Positions 8,475 through 17,599 of a stretch of DNA of 64,000 nucleotides are shown here, piece after piece; position 1 is the stretch's first letter, and each line of letters opens with the position of its first letter. A program made the position numbers and the translations under genes. The DNA is from JAEXZL01 sp049943125 (lineage in GTDB: Bacteria > Bacillota > Clostridia > Clostridiales > Clostridiaceae): assembly GCF_049943125.1 (NCBI RefSeq), contig NZ_CP188040.1, positions 3,720,001 to 3,784,000 of the forward strand, in the 5' to 3' direction. The notes under the pieces are model-generated. The model ran no database searches and had not been told where the DNA came from. It was given only the letters and a program-made list of their open reading frames with translations.

Positions 8475-9308
8475 ATGAAAAAAGTACTCTTAGCCTTTAT
8501 AATACTTATTTTGATGGTTTCAAGCATAGGATGCATTAAAAATCATTACAATAAATTGTATCCTTTGAATATATCCTTTATAGATGTAGGTCAGGGAGAT
8601 AGTATATTAATACAGTACAAGAATAAAAATATATTAATAGATTCAGGTCCAGACTACAGCGAAAAGCATCTAATAAAATACTTAAAAGATAAAAGAATAA
8701 AAAAGCTGGATATGGTTATCGCAACCCATCCCCATGCGGATCACATAGGAGGAATGGATGGTATAATTAAGTCCTTTAAAATAAAGAGCTTTCAGGCACC
8801 AAAGGTATTAAGCAGTGATGAAAGCTTTGTAAACATGGTTAAGGCTTTAAGGGATAAGAATATATCTATAAATACAATAAAGAAAGGTAAAAGTATTGCA
8901 TTAGATAAAGAGGCACAAATAAATTTTCTCTCTCCTTCTGAAGCTAGCTATGATAATATTAATAACTACTCAGCAGTGGCATTATTAACCTATAAGAACA
9001 CCACCTATCTCTTTACCGGTGATGCTGAAGAAGCCATTGAAAATGAGCTTATCAGCGATTATCCAAAGCTTAAGGTAGATTTGATTAAGTTGGGTCATCA
9101 TGGAAGTAAAACCTCCAGCACCGATTCTTTTTTAAGAGCATTAGCACCTAAAATTACTGTAATAAGCTGTGGCCTTGGTAATGACTATAATCATCCATCT
9201 CCTATAATTCTAGATAGGTTAAGGAAGCTAAATATTAAAGTATTACGAACAGATACCATGGGAACTATAACAATTATTAGCAATGGTAAAGATATTATCA
9301 TTCCTTAG
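8475..9308 (+). CDS. Secreted ComEC-like metallo-beta-lactamase lipoprotein
   Basis: 277 residues. A lipoprotein signal peptide ends in SSIGC (Cys about 20), so the protein is probably tethered outside the membrane. The rest is a metallo-beta-lactamase domain of the ComEC C-terminal type: FIDVGQGDSILI, ATHPHADHIGG (metal ligands HxHxDH), FTGDAE and LGHHGSKTSS. In ComEC this domain is thought to degrade the non-transported DNA strand; here there is no channel domain, so an extracellular nuclease or phosphodiesterase role is an inference. AAGGAG lies upstream of the ATG. gltX follows after about 130 bases. Confidence 0.85.
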   Translation: MKKVLLAFIILILMVSSIGCIKNHYNKLYPLNISFIDVGQGDSILIQYKNKNILIDSGPDYSEKHLIKYLKDKRIKKLDMVIATHPHADHIGGMDGIIKSFKIKSFQAPKVLSSDESFVNMVKALRDKNISINTIKKGKSIALDKEAQINFLSPSEASYDNINNYSAVALLTYKNTTYLFTGDAEEAIENELISDYPKLKVDLIKLGHHGSKTSSTDSFLRALAPKITVISCGLGNDYNHPSPIILDRLRKLNIKVLRTDTMGTITIISNGKDIIIP

Positions 9309-9436
9309 GATATATTGACATAAAAATTACCCTAGTTTATGATAGTTAATAGGTAAAATCCATTGATACAAAGATATATTTCTTAAGCATTTTACATCCT
9401 TAAGTAAATAATACGCATTATATAGGAGTGAATAAA

Positions 9437-10894
9437 ATGAATAATAAAATCAGAACCAGGTTTGCCCCCAGCCCAACAGGCTATATGCATATAGGTAATT
9501 TGAGAACAGCATTATATGCTTATCTCATAGCTAAGCACGAAGATGGTGACTTTATTCTTAGAATTGAGGATACAGATCAAGAACGTTTTGTTGAAGGAGC
9601 AACAGATGTAATCTTTAAGACCTTAAAGGATACTGGCTTAATACATGATGAGGGTCCAGATATAGGTGGAGAATTCGGTCCCTATGTTCAGAGTGATAGA
9701 AAAGGTATCTATTTAGACTATGCTAAGGAGCTAATAAAAAAAGGCCAGGCATATTACTGCTTTTGCGATAAGCATCGTCTAGAATCATTAAAAGAAGGCT
9801 TAGAGGATAATCATCAAAATCCAAAATACGATAAGCACTGCCTGCATCTTTCTAAGGAAGAAATAGAGGAAAAGCTAAACAGCGGTATGCCTTATGTAAT
9901 AAGACAAAATAATCCAACAGAAGGAAAGACAGAGTTCCATGATGTTATATACGGCACTATATCTGTTGACAACTCAGAATTGGAAGATATGATACTTATT
10001 AAATCCGATGGACTTCCAACATATAATTTTGCCAATGTGGTAGATGATCATCTTATGAAAATCACCCATGTGGTAAGAGGAAGCGAATATCTATCCTCTT
10101 CACCTAAATACAACAGGCTTTATGAAGCCTTTGGCTGGGATGTGCCTATATATGTTCACTGCCCACCTATCATGAAGGATGCACAGAACAAGCTGAGCAA
10201 AAGAAATGGAGATGCTTCCTTTCAAGATCTAATAGCACAGGGTTATCTCAAGGAAGCGGTACTAAACTATATTGCTCTACTTGGTTGGAATCCAGGAACT
10301 AACGAGGAAATATTCTCCCTGGAAAGGCTAGTAGAAATATTTGATTATAAAAACATCAATAAATCCCCTGCAATATTTGATGTAGTGAAGCTTAGATGGA
10401 TGAATGGCGAATACATCAAAAACCTTTCCTTAGATAAATTCCATGAAATGGCAACTACTTATTACGAAGGAATACTACCAGAACATGTTAAGAGCTACAA
10501 AATATCTGAGCTCCTTCATACAAGGGTAGAAATACTTAGTGATATACCAGAAAAGATTCAATTCTTTAAAGCTCTACCTGAATATAACACAGATATTTTT
10601 GTTCATAAGAAAATGAAGACAACTATAGAGAATTCTATAGAAAATTTAGAAGCTATATTACCAAGCCTTGAAGCCTTAGAACAATGGAATGAGGATACCA
10701 TAGCTTCCCTTGTCACTTCCTATGCTACAGATAAAGGTATTAAAAATGGTCTTATAATGTGGCCTATTCGCTCTGCCTTATCTGGTCTTCAAAGCTCTCC
10801 TGGTGGATATGTAGAGCTCGCTGACATCCTCGGAAAGGATGAATCAATTAAAAGAATAAAAATAGCTATAGAAAATCTAAAAAAATCAATATAG
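9437..10894 (+). CDS. gltX: Glutamyl-tRNA synthetase
   Basis: 485 residues, class I aminoacyl-tRNA synthetase charging tRNA-Glu. The HIGH-type motif is PSPTGYMHIGNL near the N-terminus and the KMSKS-type motif is KLSKRNG (about residue 255), then an anticodon-binding helical domain. Length fits the bacterial family. The ATG used has AGGAG eight bases upstream; the GTG nine bases earlier overlaps that site. No T-box is evident ahead of it. It ends at a terminator shared with the convergent YprB-like gene. Confidence 0.95.
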   Translation: MNNKIRTRFAPSPTGYMHIGNLRTALYAYLIAKHEDGDFILRIEDTDQERFVEGATDVIFKTLKDTGLIHDEGPDIGGEFGPYVQSDRKGIYLDYAKELIKKGQAYYCFCDKHRLESLKEGLEDNHQNPKYDKHCLHLSKEEIEEKLNSGMPYVIRQNNPTEGKTEFHDVIYGTISVDNSELEDMILIKSDGLPTYNFANVVDDHLMKITHVVRGSEYLSSSPKYNRLYEAFGWDVPIYVHCPPIMKDAQNKLSKRNGDASFQDLIAQGYLKEAVLNYIALLGWNPGTNEEIFSLERLVEIFDYKNINKSPAIFDVVKLRWMNGEYIKNLSLDKFHEMATTYYEGILPEHVKSYKISELLHTRVEILSDIPEKIQFFKALPEYNTDIFVHKKMKTTIENSIENLEAILPSLEALEQWNEDTIASLVTSYATDKGIKNGLIMWPIRSALSGLQSSPGGYVELADILGKDESIKRIKIAIENLKKSI

Positions 10895-10930
10895 TATTTC
10901 CAACTAGTTAACTATATACTTTCATTACAA

Positions 10931-10970
10931 AAAACAAAACCTGTATGATTTCATACAGGTTTTGTTTTTA
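10931..10970. terminator. Bidirectional terminator between gltX and the YprB-like gene
   Basis: A perfect 18-bp inverted repeat (10931-10948 with 10951-10968) with A and T runs at its ends. Confidence 0.85.
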
Positions 10971-10993
10971 GCCCCCGATAATAGAAGCCAAAA

Positions 10994-11644
10994 TTATGGG
11001 TTTGTTGTTATTGTATCCCAGTTTAATACAATGTGAAATAAGTTTACTACATCCTGTTCATTATATTGAAGGATTTTATCAATCTTTTCACCAGGCATCC
11101 TTACTATATAGTCCTTATCCTTAATCACCTTGCTGAAGGTTTTTGCAAGATTTGAGCCACTTATCAGCTCCCCTTCTCTTTCAATTCCGAACTTTTTCTC
11201 TAAAGCCTTTAACCCAATACTTTCTTTAAATTTCTTTTCATATTCCTTCTGAATATCCACATGAATAAAATGGTCCAAAATCTTAAAATCTATTTCAAAC
11301 TTATCCAGTAAATAATTGATTACATGAAAATCATTATTTCCTGAAAAAGTAATTATGTATTTCTTCCCCTTCATTATCATATCTTCAAAGTATTTTTGAG
11401 CTAAATGTAGTATTTCCACGCTCTCTCTTCTATTTTCAATCATATACTGTGTACATACTAGAGAGTTGCTTTCTTTTGAATAATAGCAGCAGCCAAAAAC
11501 CCCTATGCATATAGGTTTCTTATATACATAATGCTCCAAATCAAAGAAGACTGCATCCTTAAATATGTCTCTATGTTCTTCTACAATAAGAGCATTGACA
11601 TCGGTGAGGTTTACCACCTCTATTAAATTTTCTTTAACTATCAC
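10994..11644 (-). CDS. YprB-like ribonuclease H-fold (DEDD) nuclease
   Basis: 216 residues resembling the YprB family of predicted 3'-5' exonucleases. The acidic metal ligands appear in order: FFDLEH (about residue 34), SGNNDFHVINYL (about 103) and YNEQDVVNL (about 196). A conserved LKALEKKFGIER segment lies between the last two. These proteins are often fused to or neighbours of helicases; none is next to it here, so substrate and pathway are unknown. The start is GTG with only a weak GAGTGA site, so the N-terminus is uncertain by a few residues. Confidence 0.75.
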   Translation of the reverse strand: MIVKENLIEVVNLTDVNALIVEEHRDIFKDAVFFDLEHYVYKKPICIGVFGCCYYSKESNSLVCTQYMIENRRESVEILHLAQKYFEDMIMKGKKYIITFSGNNDFHVINYLLDKFEIDFKILDHFIHVDIQKEYEKKFKESIGLKALEKKFGIEREGELISGSNLAKTFSKVIKDKDYIVRMPGEKIDKILQYNEQDVVNLFHIVLNWDTITTNP

Positions 11645-11817
11645 TATATCACTCTTTTCTCAAGTCTTCATATGTCTTATTATCTCACATTTTTATAAAT
11701 ATTTAAATAATTGATGAAATAAAGAATCTATATATATTCTTTTATAATGAATATACCTTATAAATAAAAAAATAGTCAAGGTTTATAAAGAATTTCCCCT
11801 GACTATTTTATTAATAA

Positions 11818-13509
11818 TTACATTTTTTCTACAGTTTGAATACCTATTAGATTTAAAGCATTTTTTATTACCTGACAGGTAGCTCTTGTGAGTACAATTC
11901 TTGCCGCCTTAATACCGTCATCCTCTACATTTAAGACAGAGTGGCTATTATAGAATTTATTAAAGGCCTTTGCAACATCTATTACATATCTAGTAACCAC
12001 TGAAGGCTCAGCTTTATCTATGGCTAGAAGAACGGCTTCTTGAAGCTTTGATAAAGTTTTGGCTAGTTCAAACTCCTCAGAGCTAACTAGCTTACTAAAG
12101 TCTGCTGAGGCATTGTGATCCTCAGTTTTCCTTAAAATACTCTTAGCTCTAGCATAGGTATACTGAACATAAGGCCCAGTTTCTCCATCAAAGGATAGCA
12201 TTTCCTCCCAATCAAATACAATATCTCTTTCCCTGGAATTTTTTAAATAGGTAAATATCATTGCTCCTACTCCAACCTTTTCAGCTACCTCTTCCTTATT
12301 TTCCAGTGAAGGGTTTTTTTCATTAATTATTTCAAGAGTTTTCCCTATAGATTCTTTTAAAAGATCCTCTAGGAATATTACCTCACCCTTCCTTGTAGAG
12401 AGCTTTCTATCGGCAAATTTTACAAGACCAAAGCTTACATGACGACAATCTTGTGCCCAAGAATATCCCATTAGCTCAAGGGTTTTGAATACCTGCTTAA
12501 AGTGCAGAGACTGGTCCTTACCAACTACATATATATTCTGTGCAAAATCGTAGGTATCCTTTCTATATTTAGCAGCAGCTATATCTCTTGTGGCATATAT
12601 AGTTGCTCCATCAGATTTAAGAATTATACAAGGTGGCATGTTATATTCATCTAAGTCCACAACTCTGGCACCGTTACTTTCAACAAGAAGCTCCTTATCT
12701 TTAAGCTCTAGAACTACAGCTTCCATCTTATCATTATAGAAGCTTTCCCCTGCATAGGAATCAAACTTTACTCCTAGCATATCATATACCTTCTGAAACT
12801 CCTTAAGAGAGAGCTTAGTAAATCTCTTCCATAACTCTGTAGCCTCGGCATCCCCTTCCTCAAGCTTTTTAAAATACATTCTGCCTTCATCCTCTAAGGA
12901 AGGATCTTTTTCTGCTTCATCATGGAACTTAACATAAATCCTTAAAAGCTCTTTTATAGGATCCTTTTCGAGGCTCTCTTCATCTATCCATCTCTTATAA
13001 GCTGAAATCAGCTTACCAAATTGCGTTCCCCAATCTCCTAAATGATTTACTCCAACGGAATTGTAGCCAGCAAAATTGAACATCCTATATAGAGCATTCC
13101 CTATGGAAGTAGATACTAAATGCCCTACGTGAAAAGGCTTAGCTATATTAGGTGAAGAATAATCAATTACAACATTTTTGCCCTGACCAACTTCAGAAGC
13201 ACCGTAATTATCCCCCTTCGTCTCAATTTCACTAACAATTCCCTTAGTAAAGGCTGCCTTATCTAAAAAGAAGTTAAGATAGGCCCCTAAACACTCTATT
13301 TTTTCAAAGCCTTCATTATTTATATTCTCACTAAGCTCCTTGGCTATGATATTGGGTGCCTTCCTCATAACCTTTGCTAATTGAAAGCAAGGAAAAGCGA
13401 AGTCCCCCATATCTGCTCTGGGTGGTATTTCTATCAATCTTTCAATTGCTGTTAACTCCATATCCACAAAAGGTTCTATTCTAGCAGCAATAATGCTTTT
13501 ATAATCCAT
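11818..13509 (-). CDS. argS: Arginyl-tRNA synthetase
   Basis: 563 residues, class I synthetase for tRNA-Arg. Visible are an N-terminal Add1 domain, the HIGH-type motif KPFHVGHLVS (about residue 118), a KMSKS-region replacement LSTRKGE (about 372) and the C-terminal DALR anticodon-binding domain. GGAGG sits 7-8 bases ahead of the ATG. The mRNA has a T-box leader, so expression should rise when uncharged tRNA-Arg accumulates. A gap of about 310 bases that includes this leader separates it from trmB upstream. Confidence 0.97.
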   Translation of the reverse strand: MDYKSIIAARIEPFVDMELTAIERLIEIPPRADMGDFAFPCFQLAKVMRKAPNIIAKELSENINNEGFEKIECLGAYLNFFLDKAAFTKGIVSEIETKGDNYGASEVGQGKNVVIDYSSPNIAKPFHVGHLVSTSIGNALYRMFNFAGYNSVGVNHLGDWGTQFGKLISAYKRWIDEESLEKDPIKELLRIYVKFHDEAEKDPSLEDEGRMYFKKLEEGDAEATELWKRFTKLSLKEFQKVYDMLGVKFDSYAGESFYNDKMEAVVLELKDKELLVESNGARVVDLDEYNMPPCIILKSDGATIYATRDIAAAKYRKDTYDFAQNIYVVGKDQSLHFKQVFKTLELMGYSWAQDCRHVSFGLVKFADRKLSTRKGEVIFLEDLLKESIGKTLEIINEKNPSLENKEEVAEKVGVGAMIFTYLKNSRERDIVFDWEEMLSFDGETGPYVQYTYARAKSILRKTEDHNASADFSKLVSSEEFELAKTLSKLQEAVLLAIDKAEPSVVTRYVIDVAKAFNKFYNSHSVLNVEDDGIKAARIVLTRATCQVIKNALNLIGIQTVEKM

Positions 13510-13530
13510 TAATATTCCTCCTTATTAAAA

Positions 13531-13565
13531 TATAAAAAACCGTCTCTTAATAAATTAAGAGACGG
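13531..13565 (-). terminator. T-box leader terminator ahead of argS
   Basis: An 11-bp stem (13540-13550 with 13555-13565) with a 4-nt loop, followed on the minus strand by TTTTTTATA. It overlaps the region that the T-box antiterminator would use, as expected for a tRNA-sensing attenuator. Confidence 0.85.
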
Positions 13566-13755
13566 AATATCCGCGGTACCACTCTGATTGACTATATAAG
13601 TCCACTCTAGGGCTTTAACGGTGCCAACCGCCTTTACAATACTAATGCACCATAAAGGTTCTCCAAGGCTCTCTTCCTCTGACTTAGCTGCTGGAATCAC
13701 ACCCTCACCAGCTCTCTGTAAGCATACACCAAAGTACTCTTCTCTTCATAGAATA
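13535..13755 (-). promoter_or_regulatory. T-box riboswitch controlling argS
   Basis: Reading the minus strand, the leader contains the stem I landmarks (GAAGAGTACTT, then CAGAGAGCTGGTG with GGTGTGA) and the T-box core AGAGTGGTACCGCGG (13571-13585), directly before the terminator. The core's NCCA-binding bulge would pair with uncharged tRNA. AGA triplets (an Arg codon) occur around 13670-13680 where the specifier loop should lie, matching argS downstream. The exact specifier position was judged by eye. Confidence 0.92.
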
Positions 13756-13821
13756 ATTATTTTAGTCGCAATAATTATAATGGTTTATACTATTATTGTC
13801 AATATCAATACTGTGCATAGT

Positions 13822-14463
13822 TTACTCTTTATTATATTTTGCTATTAAAAACATAATATTCATTCCCTTTGAGGAAAACTTCTCTTCATACTCTGTCATG
13901 ATGTTTTCCTGAAAATCAGAATTATGTAAATCAAAGGTATGATAAATCACCTGAAACCCTGACTCCTTAAAATAATCTAAGGATTCCTCAAATAACCCTT
14001 TATCGTCAGTCTTGAACCAAATCTCTCCTTGATTCTTAAGAAACTTCTTATACATAGCTAAAAATCTAGGATGGGTTAATCTCCTCTTCTTATGCCTTTC
14101 CTTAGGCCAGGGATTGCAGAAGTTTATAAAAATCCCAGTTATCTCATCCTCTTCAAAGACCTCTTCAATCCCAGCTATATTCATAGGAACAATTCTTACA
14201 TTGCTAATCTCATTATCCTCTAGCTTTCTAAGAGCATATATAAGCACCTCATCCTTTAAATCTACTGCAACGTAATTATTGTCAGGATTATTTAAAGCCT
14301 TATGGGTAATAAATCTTCCTCTACCGCAACCAAGCTCTAAAAATATATCCTTATCATTATTAAACTCTTCTTTCCATCTCCCTTTATTCTCCGATGGTGT
14401 TATAACAACCTTAGGGCTCGCTTCCATCTCTGGTCTTGCCCACCATTTTTTCCTTAGTCTCAT
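13822..14463 (-). CDS. trmB: tRNA (guanine-N7-)-methyltransferase
   Basis: 213 residues, S-adenosylmethionine-dependent enzyme forming m7G46 in tRNA. The SAM-binding loop is LELGCGRGRF (about residue 41) and the family signature is FCNPWPKERHKKRRL (about 117), with Asn where many homologues have Asp. A late TEYEEKF motif is also typical. AGGAGG lies five bases before the ATG. Its start is only 10 bases after the stop of the M50 protease gene, so the two are probably co-transcribed. Confidence 0.92.
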   Translation of the reverse strand: MRLRKKWWARPEMEASPKVVITPSENKGRWKEEFNNDKDIFLELGCGRGRFITHKALNNPDNNYVAVDLKDEVLIYALRKLEDNEISNVRIVPMNIAGIEEVFEEDEITGIFINFCNPWPKERHKKRRLTHPRFLAMYKKFLKNQGEIWFKTDDKGLFEESLDYFKESGFQVIYHTFDLHNSDFQENIMTEYEEKFSSKGMNIMFLIAKYNKE

Positions 14464-14472
14464 ATAAGCCTC

Positions 14473-15120
14473 CTATATGCCAGCAAATATATTTATTATC
14501 TTTGCCATTATCCCTAACAAAAATGCTCTAGGTCCAGCAAGGATATAATGTACTATATCCGTTATTATGATAACAAAAAATATGATTGATTGATACCTAT
14601 AAAGAACATCTCCTATTCTATAAAAGAGCTTAGGAAATATATGTCCAAATACCCTAAAGCCATCGAGTCCAGGTAGGGGCAATAAATTGAAAAGAGCAAG
14701 GCTTATGTTTAGAGTCATTGTATAAAACATAATTCTATTAATAATGGAAAAGAGCTCATTATTATAAAGGAATATAAATCTATAAAACAAACCAATAATA
14801 ACGGCAAATAAAGCTGCTGTAATTATATTTGCAGCACAGCCAGCCAAGGAAACTAGTAGATCATCCCTTTTATAATTTTTCAAGGCTCTTGTATTAACCT
14901 GGACAGGTTTTGCCCATCCGAAGCCAAAGATCAAAAGCATTATAAAACCCATAGGATCTACATGCACAAAGGGATTTAGTGTCAATCTTCCTTGAAACTT
15001 TTGAGATTTATCTCCCAGCCTGTAAGCTACATATGCATGAGCAAATTCATGGACAGTAAAGGCTATTAATACTGCTGGTATAGATAGTATGATCGCTTCA
15101 ATATTAAAACTTGAAAACAT
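14473..15120 (-). CDS. Site-2 protease family (M50) membrane metalloprotease
   Basis: 215 residues with about five membrane helices. The zinc site is HEFAHAY (HExxH, about residue 24) plus a downstream LPLPGLDGF (NPDG-like) motif (about 137-148), both inside the membrane. These small rhomboid-independent proteases of the YwhC/Rip type cut transmembrane substrates; the substrate is unknown here. It is far shorter than RseP because no PDZ domain is present. AGGAGG precedes the ATG. Upstream partner of trmB in a two-gene unit. Confidence 0.88.
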   Translation of the reverse strand: MFSSFNIEAIILSIPAVLIAFTVHEFAHAYVAYRLGDKSQKFQGRLTLNPFVHVDPMGFIMLLIFGFGWAKPVQVNTRALKNYKRDDLLVSLAGCAANIITAALFAVIIGLFYRFIFLYNNELFSIINRIMFYTMTLNISLALFNLLPLPGLDGFRVFGHIFPKLFYRIGDVLYRYQSIIFFVIIITDIVHYILAGPRAFLLGIMAKIINIFAGI

Positions 15121-15283
15121 ATTTGTCCTCCTAAAATTTATATAACATATATATTGATTATAAAGATATATCCCCCATTACACAACAGATTATTCTAGGC
15201 TTTGTAATATTCATAAACATATCTGTAGTTACCTATACACTCTAGATAAATTATAAACCCATAAGTTATTCTATGGACAAAAA

Positions 15284-15318
15284 AAGCCCTGTGATATTAC
15301 TCACTACAGGCCTTTTCT
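15284..15318 (-). terminator. Probable terminator after ldh
   Basis: On the minus strand an imperfect two-part stem (AAGGCC...TGTAGTGA against TCACAGGGCTT) is followed by seven T residues. The internal loop lowers certainty. Confidence 0.5.
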
Positions 15319-15327
15319 ATGATAATT

Positions 15328-16275
15328 CTATAAATTAGATTCGCTTATTACACTCTTAAGTATTCTTGCTGATTCTTGGAGTCTCTCTTCTTCATCCTTA
15401 GCTAATGGTGCTGTTAGAATTCTCTCCACACCATTGCTGCCTACTATACTAGGGATAGCTAAATAAACATCATCTATTCCATACTCTCCTCTGAAGAGGC
15501 TAGATACTGATAATATGGTCTTCTCATCCCTTAATATTGCCTCTACAATTCTAGTGACAGCACAAGCTATTCCATAGTTAGTTACACCTTTTCTATTGAT
15601 TATTTCATAAGCAGCATTCTTTACCTGTTCAGGTATGTGTTTCTTGAAATCAGTGTCGCAACCCTCACATATCTGCTTACAGTAATCGTCAGCACTCATA
15701 CCAGCAATATTAGTTAAGCTCCAGGCGGCAATTTCTGAATCCCCATGCTCACCGATGATATAGCTATGGACATTTCTAGTATCTATTTCAAAATTTTGAG
15801 ACAGAATATATCTGAATCTTGAAGTATCCAAAACAGTGCCTGAACCTATAACTCTATTTGCCGGGAAGCCGGATAACTTATAGGTTATGTAGGTTAATAC
15901 ATCTACAGGATTTGAAACAACTAATATAATGCAATTGGGGCTGTATTTAACTACCTGTGGTACTATAGATTCAAATACCTTTATATTTTTATTAACAATA
16001 TCAAGTCTTGTCTCGCCAGGCTTTTGGTTAACACCTGCAGTAATTATTACAATGTTAGAATCTGCTGTATCTTCATAATCTCCAGCTCTAATATCTACAG
16101 CTTTTACAAAGGGAGCTCCATGAGATAAATCCATAGCTTCTCCTTCTGCCTTTTCCTTGTTTAAATCAACTATAACCATATCTGAGGCTACCCCAGCCAG
16201 CATTAATGCAAAAGCAGTGGTAGAACCGACAAAACCTGCACCGATGATTGATATTTTATTTGTTTTAATATGCAT
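15328..16275 (-). CDS. ldh: L-lactate dehydrogenase
   Basis: 315 residues, NAD-dependent reduction of pyruvate to L-lactate, regenerating NAD in fermentation. Rossmann motif IGAGFVGS near the N-terminus, the substrate loop GVNQKPGETR with Gln at the specificity position (lactate rather than malate), SNPVDVL, and the catalytic histidine in IGEHGDS. The ATG used has GGAGG seven bases upstream; a longer TTG form would begin within that site. It stands alone, divergent from the arginase gene across 380 bases. Confidence 0.95.
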   Translation of the reverse strand: MHIKTNKISIIGAGFVGSTTAFALMLAGVASDMVIVDLNKEKAEGEAMDLSHGAPFVKAVDIRAGDYEDTADSNIVIITAGVNQKPGETRLDIVNKNIKVFESIVPQVVKYSPNCIILVVSNPVDVLTYITYKLSGFPANRVIGSGTVLDTSRFRYILSQNFEIDTRNVHSYIIGEHGDSEIAAWSLTNIAGMSADDYCKQICEGCDTDFKKHIPEQVKNAAYEIINRKGVTNYGIACAVTRIVEAILRDEKTILSVSSLFRGEYGIDDVYLAIPSIVGSNGVERILTAPLAKDEEERLQESARILKSVISESNL

Positions 16276-16657
16276 CCTACTACCTCCGATCAATTTAAAG
16301 AATGGTTATCTCATGGTTATTATATATCAATTAATAATAACTATCAAATCAAAACACAGAATTATATTTTATTTTTACCTAAAATCCACCCCTTATACTA
16401 AAGCTAATCACTAAAAAAATTTAATATACTTTTGCAAATATTAAGATACTAATAACAATCCTTCTGTTTAATGTCGTATAATTAGATATGAGGTTACTGT
16501 TTTTATATAGGTAAACGAATAAGGTAACAGTGATTATGAAGAATATTAATTTATTGCAAATACCTATAGCATTTAACAGATATTATTGAATTTCTACTTT
16601 CAAAATATACATTTTTAATATATAATGTCATTTAGTAAATATGTGGAGGGGACAAAT
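16276..16657. other. Divergent intergenic region, ldh / arginase
   Basis: About 380 AT-rich bases that must carry both promoters. I see no gene, RNA fold or convincing operator. An imperfect repeat (GGTTACTG near 16493, GGTAACAGTG near 16520) is the only visible symmetry and is too weak to call. Confidence 0.5.
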
Positions 16658-17560
16658 ATGACTATTAATATAATTGGTGTTCCATTATTTTTAGGTTGTG
16701 ACAGACCTGGAGTTGAAAAGGGTCCAGACACCTTAAGAAACCATAAGATTCTTAATATATTTGAAGATACTGGTCACGAAATTTACGACTTGGGTAATAT
16801 ATACGTTCCTAAGCTTCCCATAGAGGATAAATACTGCGACCATTATAATATGAAATACTTGTCACAGGTCGCTGATGTAAATAAAAATTTAGCTCATCTT
16901 GTATATAGTTCATTAAAAAGTGATAGCTTTCCATTTATTATCGGAGGAGACCATTCCTTAGGCCTTGGTAGCCTCACAGGTGTAAGTAAGTATTTCGGTA
17001 AGGATTTAGCCGTTATATGGGTAGATGCCCACGGTGATATCAACACTCATGAAACTTCACCTACTGGTAATATACATGGAATGCCTTTAGCTGCTGCCAT
17101 GGGTTTAGGCCATGAGAGATTAATAAATCTATATTTTAATGGAGTAAAGGTTAAACCTGAGAATGTGTATATAGTTGGAGCTAGAGATTTAGACGAAGGT
17201 GAGATTAAACTTATAGAAGAACATAAGCTAAATCTATGGACTTCTGAGGATATAAAAGCAAAAGGAATGGACGTAGTGGTGTCAGAGCTTAAATCTGCGT
17301 TAAAAGCTTCTGGTGTTAATAATGTACATCTTAGCTTTGATATAGATTCTTTAGATTCCTCATTAGTACCAGGTACTGGCACCCCAGTTGCAGAGGGACC
17401 TAAGTTAGAAGAAATTAAGCTATTATTATCCGAAATATTTTCAACTCAGTTAATTAAATCCATGGATTTCGTAGAATTTAATCCATCAATTGATAAGAAT
17501 GACCTCACACTAAATAATTGTTTAGATATTTTAAAGTTTATAGCAAAACATTTAAAGTAA
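16658..17560 (+). CDS. rocF: Arginase (ureohydrolase family)
   Basis: 300 residues of the arginase/agmatinase fold. The binuclear manganese ligands are in GGDHSLGLGS (about residue 96), WVDAHGDINT (about 119) and SFDIDSLDSSLVPGTGTPV (about 225). The DAHGDINTxxxSPTGNxHGMPL pattern fits arginase (arginine to ornithine and urea) better than agmatinase. The ATG used has GGAGGGG upstream; the ATG 33 bases earlier has none. No other arginine-catabolism gene adjoins it, so the physiological role is open. The exonuclease gene follows in the same direction. Confidence 0.9.
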   Translation: MTINIIGVPLFLGCDRPGVEKGPDTLRNHKILNIFEDTGHEIYDLGNIYVPKLPIEDKYCDHYNMKYLSQVADVNKNLAHLVYSSLKSDSFPFIIGGDHSLGLGSLTGVSKYFGKDLAVIWVDAHGDINTHETSPTGNIHGMPLAAAMGLGHERLINLYFNGVKVKPENVYIVGARDLDEGEIKLIEEHKLNLWTSEDIKAKGMDVVVSELKSALKASGVNNVHLSFDIDSLDSSLVPGTGTPVAEGPKLEEIKLLLSEIFSTQLIKSMDFVEFNPSIDKNDLTLNNCLDILKFIAKHLK

Positions 17561-17599
17561 TTTTCTATTGATTTAAGGAAAGGATATTCAGGTGTTTTT

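Noticed and set aside
13509..13700. 63-residue ORF just upstream of argS
   Set aside because: It lies wholly in the T-box leader, whose RNA features explain the sequence.
16485..16530. Operator-like inverted repeat in the ldh/arginase intergenic region
   Set aside because: GGTTACTG and GGTAACAGTG are not true complements over their length; likely chance in AT-rich DNA.
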